The notes beneath the pieces are model-generated. The model did not search any database. It was not told the DNA's origin and saw only the letters and a list, made by a program, of their open reading frames with translations. Position numbers and translations under genes: made by a program. A stretch of DNA of 64,000 nucleotides, taken from the NCBI RefSeq assembly GCF_021284765.1, contig NZ_CP089924.1, forward strand, positions 4,172,001 to 4,236,000. Direction: 5' to 3'. Below are positions 60,073 to 64,000 of the stretch, in pieces; the first letter of the stretch is position 1, and the number at the start of each line of letters is the position of its first letter. Source of the stretch: Lysobacter sp. 5GHs7-4. GTDB lineage: Bacteria; Pseudomonadota; Gammaproteobacteria; Xanthomonadales; Xanthomonadaceae.

Positions 60073-61880
60073 TCCATCATCTCCACATCGCCCGTCAGGG
60101 GCCGGCCGGGGCGCCATTGTCCCAGTTGCAGCCGATCGAGCAAGACGAGCATCGCCTCGCGGGCCTGCGCGTTATGGACCGGCAGCACCAGAACGTCGCC
60201 CGGCACGGCCCAGCGCAGCAGGCCGGTGGCGGCCTCGACCTCGTCCAGACAGACCGCCAGCGCCGTTTCCGGCAGGCCGCGGCGCAGCAATTCGTCGCGC
60301 AGGATCGCCGCCACCTCGCCGGCCGCGCGGCCGCGCATGTAGCCCTCCAAGTCCTTAAGCACCACCCGCGCGGGGCGGAAGTCGGCGGCCACGGCGGCCA
60401 GCTCGCGGATATCGCGGTCCTCGCGGTTGCCGGCCTGGCCCAGCAGCAGACCCAGCCGGCGCCCCGGCCGCGCCGCGACTTCCAGCAATTTGCGCAGGCC
60501 GTCGGGGTTGTGGGCGTAGTCCAGGTAGACCTCGGCGTCGCCGTAGGCCCAGCGCTGCAGGCGCCCGGGGTTGTCGGCCGCGGCGGCACCGAAACGCGCC
60601 AGCACCTGGGCGATCCGCTCGGGCGCGACGCCCAGCGCGGCCGCGGCCAGGGCCGCGCCGCTGAGATTGGCCTGGTTGTAGAGCGCGCGGCCGCTCAGGG
60701 TCAGCGGCATCGCGGCGACCTCGCCCAGGTCGTGGTCGCGACCCTGGTAATGCAGGTGCAGGCGTCCGTCGCGCGCGGCGCAGGTGGCGCCGCCTCGGTC
60801 GCGGTGAGCGCGCAGACGCGGATGCGCGTCGTCCAAAGCGGACCAGCCGATCGCGTGCGGCAGCGCCGCGCCATGCCGCACCAGCAGTTCGTCGTCCGCG
60901 TTGAGCACCAGCAGGCCGTCCTCGGCCAGGCTGCGCGCGACGGTGAGTTTCACCTGCGCGAGATCCTCTAGGTCGTGGATGCCGTATTCCCCGAAATGAT
61001 CGGGGCTGACGTTGGTGACCAGAGCCACGCGCGCGGCCTCGGGCGTAATGCCCCGCCGCAGCATGCCGCCGCGCGCGGTTTCCAGGATCGCGGCCTGCAC
61101 CTCGTCGCGGCGCAACAGGGTGCGCGCGCCGACCGGGCCGGAATAATCGCCGCCATCGATGCACTCGCCATCGACGTAGAGCCCGTCGGTGCTGCTGTGT
61201 GCGGTGACCCAGCCCTGCGCGCGCGCCATCGCCGCGAGCAGGCGCACGCTGGTGGTCTTGCCGTTGGAACCGGTGACCACGGCCTTGGCGATCGCATGCA
61301 GCCGCGACCACGGCACCTGCGTCTGGTCGGGCAGCGCATCCAGCGGCCAGGTCGCACTGCCCTCGCCCTCGCCTATCGACAGCGCGTCGTCGTCGCTGTA
61401 TGCGGACAATCCGCGGACGTGCGCCTGCCGGATCAGTGCGATCAGATCGGGGCGCGCCTCGGCTGCCGCCAGTGCATGCAAGCTGCGCAGCGCGCTGTCG
61501 CGATCCCAGTACGCCGCGTAGCCCGGCGCATGCGGAGGCAGGACGTCTTGCGCTATCGGCGCGACACCCTCGGCCCAGGACCATTCGTTGATCTCGGTGG
61601 CTGCGTACAAGCCGTCGATCGGCGCGACGAAGGCCAGCGACGCGCCGCTGGCGTGTTCGCGCACCACGATCGCTTCATCCAGCGGCCAGCCCAGCAGCGC
61701 GCGCAGGGCCATGACGTTGTCGCGCCAACGCGCCAGGGCCTGCGGCGATGCCGCGCCGCGCGTTTCCAGCACGGCGCCGGCCTGGCCGAAATACAGATTC
61801 GCGCCGGTCAGCCGGCGCGAATCCTCGAACGGGAACTCGAACTCCGGTAGCGCGGCCGCTGGGTTGGACTCGGCCGTCAC
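60069..61880 (-). CDS. Mur ligase family protein (cyanophycin-synthetase-like)
   Basis: A 603-residue protein with GTG start 61880, immediately after the stop of the cyanophycin synthetase gene. [19 protein letters not shown] near residue 213 is the Mur-ligase ATP motif; [27 protein letters not shown] and [16 protein letters not shown] are the middle and C-terminal ligase motifs. The N-terminal 200 residues are not an ATP-grasp domain and resemble the first part of CphA-like proteins only weakly. It could ligate an amino acid to a cyanophycin-like product made by the neighbour. Confidence 0.82.
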   Translation of the reverse strand: MTAESNPAAALPEFEFPFEDSRRLTGANLYFGQAGAVLETRGAASPQALARWRDNVMALRALLGWPLDEAIVVREHASGASLAFVAPIDGLYAATEINEWSWAEGVAPIAQDVLPPHAPGYAAYWDRDSALRSLHALAAAEARPDLIALIRQAHVRGLSAYSDDDALSIGEGEGSATWPLDALPDQTQVPWSRLHAIAKAVVTGSNGKTTSVRLLAAMARAQGWVTAHSSTDGLYVDGECIDGGDYSGPVGARTLLRRDEVQAAILETARGGMLRRGITPEAARVALVTNVSPDHFGEYGIHDLEDLAQVKLTVARSLAEDGLLVLNADDELLVRHGAALPHAIGWSALDDAHPRLRAHRDRGGATCAARDGRLHLHYQGRDHDLGEVAAMPLTLSGRALYNQANLSGAALAAAALGVAPERIAQVLARFGAAAADNPGRLQRWAYGDAEVYLDYAHNPDGLRKLLEVAARPGRRLGLLLGQAGNREDRDIRELAAVAADFRPARVVLKDLEGYMRGRAAGEVAAILRDELLRRGLPETALAVCLDEVEAATGLLRWAVPGDVLVLPVHNAQAREAMLVLLDRLQLGQWRPGRPLTGDVEMME

Positions 61881-64000
61881 TCAATCGCTCTCTTCGCGCT
61901 CGAAACGCAGGCCGCGCTCGTCGCGGACCACGCCTTCCATGGCCGCGACCACCGCCTCGTCCAGGGTCTGCTCCAGCGGCGGCAGTTCGATGCGCGCCGT
62001 CGCCGCGGCGACGCCGCCCTCGGGTTGGAAGTGGATGATCTGCTTCCACGAGCGCGCCAGCGCGTCGGCGAACACCAGCAGCAGGTCGCCGGGCTGGGCC
62101 ATGCGCAGCGCCGAGTCGATCGCGGTCTGTTCGTCGGGAATGACGCTGATCGCCTCGCTGGCGACACCGCGCGCCTGCAACGCCTTGGCGATGATGCGCG
62201 GCACCTCGTCGCCGTCGCGGCCACGCAGCGAATCGTCGCGGCGGCAGACGTAATGGTCGAACTTGCCGGCGACGGCCTCGGCGATCGCGTGCAGGTCTTC
62301 GTCGCGGCGGTCGCCGGGGCCGGCCAGCACCACCAGCCTGCGCCCGCCCACGTCCAGGCGCTGGGCCAGATCGGCCATCACTCCGACCGCGTGCGCGTTG
62401 TGGCCGTAGTCCATCAGCACCTTGAACGGATGCTCGTTGTAGACGTTCATGCGCCCGGGCGCCTGGAAGAACGTGGTGTCGAAGGTGCGCAGGCCGTGGC
62501 GGATCGCGTCCAGCTTGATGCCCATCGAGAACGCCATCGCCGCGGCGACCATCGCGTTCTGCACGTTGTGCAGCGCGCGGCCTTCCATGGTCGCGGGGAT
62601 CAGGTGCGTCCACAGCAGCGGGATATGGCTGCCCTTGTCATAGAGCGTGATCATGTGGCCGTTGACGCCGGCCTCCAGCGCGCAGGCGCGGCCGCCGGCG
62701 CGGATGTGCTCGCGCACCAGCGCGTGCGCGGGGTTCATGGTGACGTAGCAGATCACCTTGGCGTCGGTGTAGGCCGACATCTTCAGCACGTTGGGATCGT
62801 CGGCGTTGAGCACCGCGCAGTCTTTGGCGATCTCCACCACCACGCGCTTGACCTCGGCCAATTGCTCCAGAGTGTCGATGCCCTTCAGGCCCAGATGATC
62901 GGACTGGATGTTGATGACCGCGCCGACGTTGACCTCGGACACGCCCATGCCGGCGCGCAGCAGGCCGCCGCGCGCGGTTTCCAGCACCGCCAGGTCGATC
63001 TGCGGATCGGACAGCACCATGCGCGCCGACACCGGGCCGGTCATGTCGCCCTCGACCGTGCGCTGGCCGTCGATGTAGACGCCGTCGGTGGTGGTCAGGC
63101 CCGGCGTGTAGCCGGCCATCTTGGCGATGTGCGCCAGCATGCGCGCGGTGGTGGTCTTGCCGTTGGTGCCGGTGACCGCGGCGATCGGCACCCGCGCCGG
63201 CGTGCCGGGCGAGAACAGCATGTCGATCACCGGGCCGGCGGCGTCGCGCGGCGTGCCCTCGCTGGGCGCCACGTGCATGCGGAAACCCGGCGCGGCGTTG
63301 ATCTCGCAGATGCCGCCGCCGGCATTCTTGTAGCTCTCGGCGATGTTGGGCGAGATGAAATCCACGCCGCCCACGTCCAGGCCGATCGCGCGCACCGCGC
63401 GCACCGCCATGTCGCGGTTGTCGGGGTGGATGATGTCGGTGACGTCGGTGGCGGTGCCGCCGGTGGACAGGTTGGCGGTGGAGCGCAGGTAGACGACCTC
63501 GTCGTCGGCCGGCACCGATTCGGCGGTGTAGCCCACGCGCTCCATCATCAGCACGGCCTGGGCGTCGAGTTCGAGCCGGGTCAGCACCTTCTCGTGGCCG
63601 ACGCCGCGGCGCGGATCCTGGTTCACCGCCTCGACCAGCTCGGCGATGCTGCGCTTACCGTCGCCGACCACGTGGCCGGGCGTGCGTCGGGTGGCGGCGA
63701 TTAATTCGCCGTTGATCACCAGCAGGCGGTGGTCGTCGCCGCCGACGTAGGTTTCCACGATCACCGAACGCGAATGCTCGCGCGCGGCCTCGAAGCCGGC
63801 GCGGATCTCGTCCTCGCCGGAAATGTTGATGGTGATGCCGCGGCCGTGGTTGCCGTTGTAGGGCTTGGTCACCACCGCCCCGCCCAGCCGTCGCGCCGCG
63901 CGCACCGCGCCGGCGGCGTCGGTCACCAGTTCCTGGCGCGGTACCGGCAGGCCCAGCGAGGCCAGGATCTTGTTGGTCTCTTCCTTGTCGCTGGCCAGCT
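61881..64000 (-). CDS. cphA: Cyanophycin synthetase, C-terminal part (5' end beyond window)
   Basis: The frame is open to the window end, so the gene is truncated at its start; at least 706 codons are visible. Reading on from the edge gives LASDKEETNKILASLGLPVP, then VVTKPYNGNHGRGITINI, the ATP-grasp nucleotide site. VTGTNGKTTTARMLAHIAK, LETARGGLLRAGMG, DYGHNAHAVG and the two-domain order match CphA, which adds Asp and Arg alternately to a growing polymer. The C-terminal domain is of Mur-ligase type. The substrate is inferred from family. Confidence 0.85.
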   Translation of the reverse strand, partial: LASDKEETNKILASLGLPVPRQELVTDAAGAVRAARRLGGAVVTKPYNGNHGRGITINISGEDEIRAGFEAAREHSRSVIVETYVGGDDHRLLVINGELIAATRRTPGHVVGDGKRSIAELVEAVNQDPRRGVGHEKVLTRLELDAQAVLMMERVGYTAESVPADDEVVYLRSTANLSTGGTATDVTDIIHPDNRDMAVRAVRAIGLDVGGVDFISPNIAESYKNAGGGICEINAAPGFRMHVAPSEGTPRDAAGPVIDMLFSPGTPARVPIAAVTGTNGKTTTARMLAHIAKMAGYTPGLTTTDGVYIDGQRTVEGDMTGPVSARMVLSDPQIDLAVLETARGGLLRAGMGVSEVNVGAVINIQSDHLGLKGIDTLEQLAEVKRVVVEIAKDCAVLNADDPNVLKMSAYTDAKVICYVTMNPAHALVREHIRAGGRACALEAGVNGHMITLYDKGSHIPLLWTHLIPATMEGRALHNVQNAMVAAAMAFSMGIKLDAIRHGLRTFDTTFFQAPGRMNVYNEHPFKVLMDYGHNAHAVGVMADLAQRLDVGGRRLVVLAGPGDRRDEDLHAIAEAVAGKFDHYVCRRDDSLRGRDGDEVPRIIAKALQARGVASEAISVIPDEQTAIDSALRMAQPGDLLLVFADALARSWKQIIHFQPEGGVAAATARIELPPLEQTLDEAVVAAMEGVVRDERGLRFEREESD

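Noticed and set aside
62025-63704. A 559-codon + strand frame opposite cyanophycin synthetase
   Set aside because: It is a compositional shadow of cphA, with no motif and no ribosome-binding site.

Overview
The window looks like chromosomal DNA of a GC-rich gammaproteobacterium of the Xanthomonadaceae, most likely a Lysobacter or a close relative. The case rests on a Clp-type CRP-family regulator divergent from speD, a trpC / HAD hydrolase / Mur-ligase block beside it, a dense operon style with 4-base ATGA and GTGA overlaps, REP-like inverted repeats of the GGAGCG…CGCGA kind, and a large family of secreted FG-GAP (VCBS) repeat proteins. The genus is inferred from gene content and was not checked against a database.

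Region 1 (1-3930, + strand) is a glycan-modification cassette: the tail of a DegT-type sugar aminotransferase, a membrane GT2 (GtrB/DPM1-like), a fused sugar N-acetyltransferase/3,4-ketoisomerase (FdtD-like), a GtrA-like flippase and a GtrII-like membrane glycosyltransferase. Together they suggest that a 3-acetamido-3,6-dideoxyhexose is made, loaded on a lipid carrier, flipped and added to a surface polymer. etfB-etfA follows (4202-5886).

Region 2 (6161-25205, + strand) is the most unusual part. It is a 19-kb head-to-tail array of twelve intact FG-GAP repeat genes plus one truncated relic. The first two are reprolysin-like zinc metalloprotease lipoproteins with a C-terminal six-module repeat domain. 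The next ten carry essentially that domain alone behind a signal peptide. The modules strictly alternate between two types. A tandem duplication 1482 bp apart and a beheaded paralogue at its junction show that the array has been growing or recombining.

Region 3 (25246-43041, - strand) is a surface-polysaccharide locus. It holds the four genes for GDP-D-glycero-alpha-D-manno-heptose (gmhB, hddC, gmhA, hddA), methyltransferases, a further FG-GAP protein, two very large multi-domain glycosyltransferases, a sugar epimerase, and the wzm/wzt ABC exporter. wzm overlaps a cystathionine gamma-synthase gene by four bases. One glycosyltransferase contains a 25-unit, 9-bp minisatellite coding an acidic (Glu-Ala-Val) tract.

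Region 4 (43094-64000) is mostly housekeeping: a sulfotransferase-like protein, a 2-oxoglutarate oxygenase, cystathionine beta-synthase, YdcH, a DUF4398/OmpA-like pair, pilU, tyrosine catabolism (maiA, fahA), tRNA-Gln, rpsI-rplM, a GlcF-like iron-sulfur protein, coq7, speD, clp, a GNAT acetyltransferase, a HAD phosphatase, trpC and two Mur-ligase/cyanophycin-synthetase genes, the last cut by the window end. Four REP-like palindromes lie in the intergenic spaces here.
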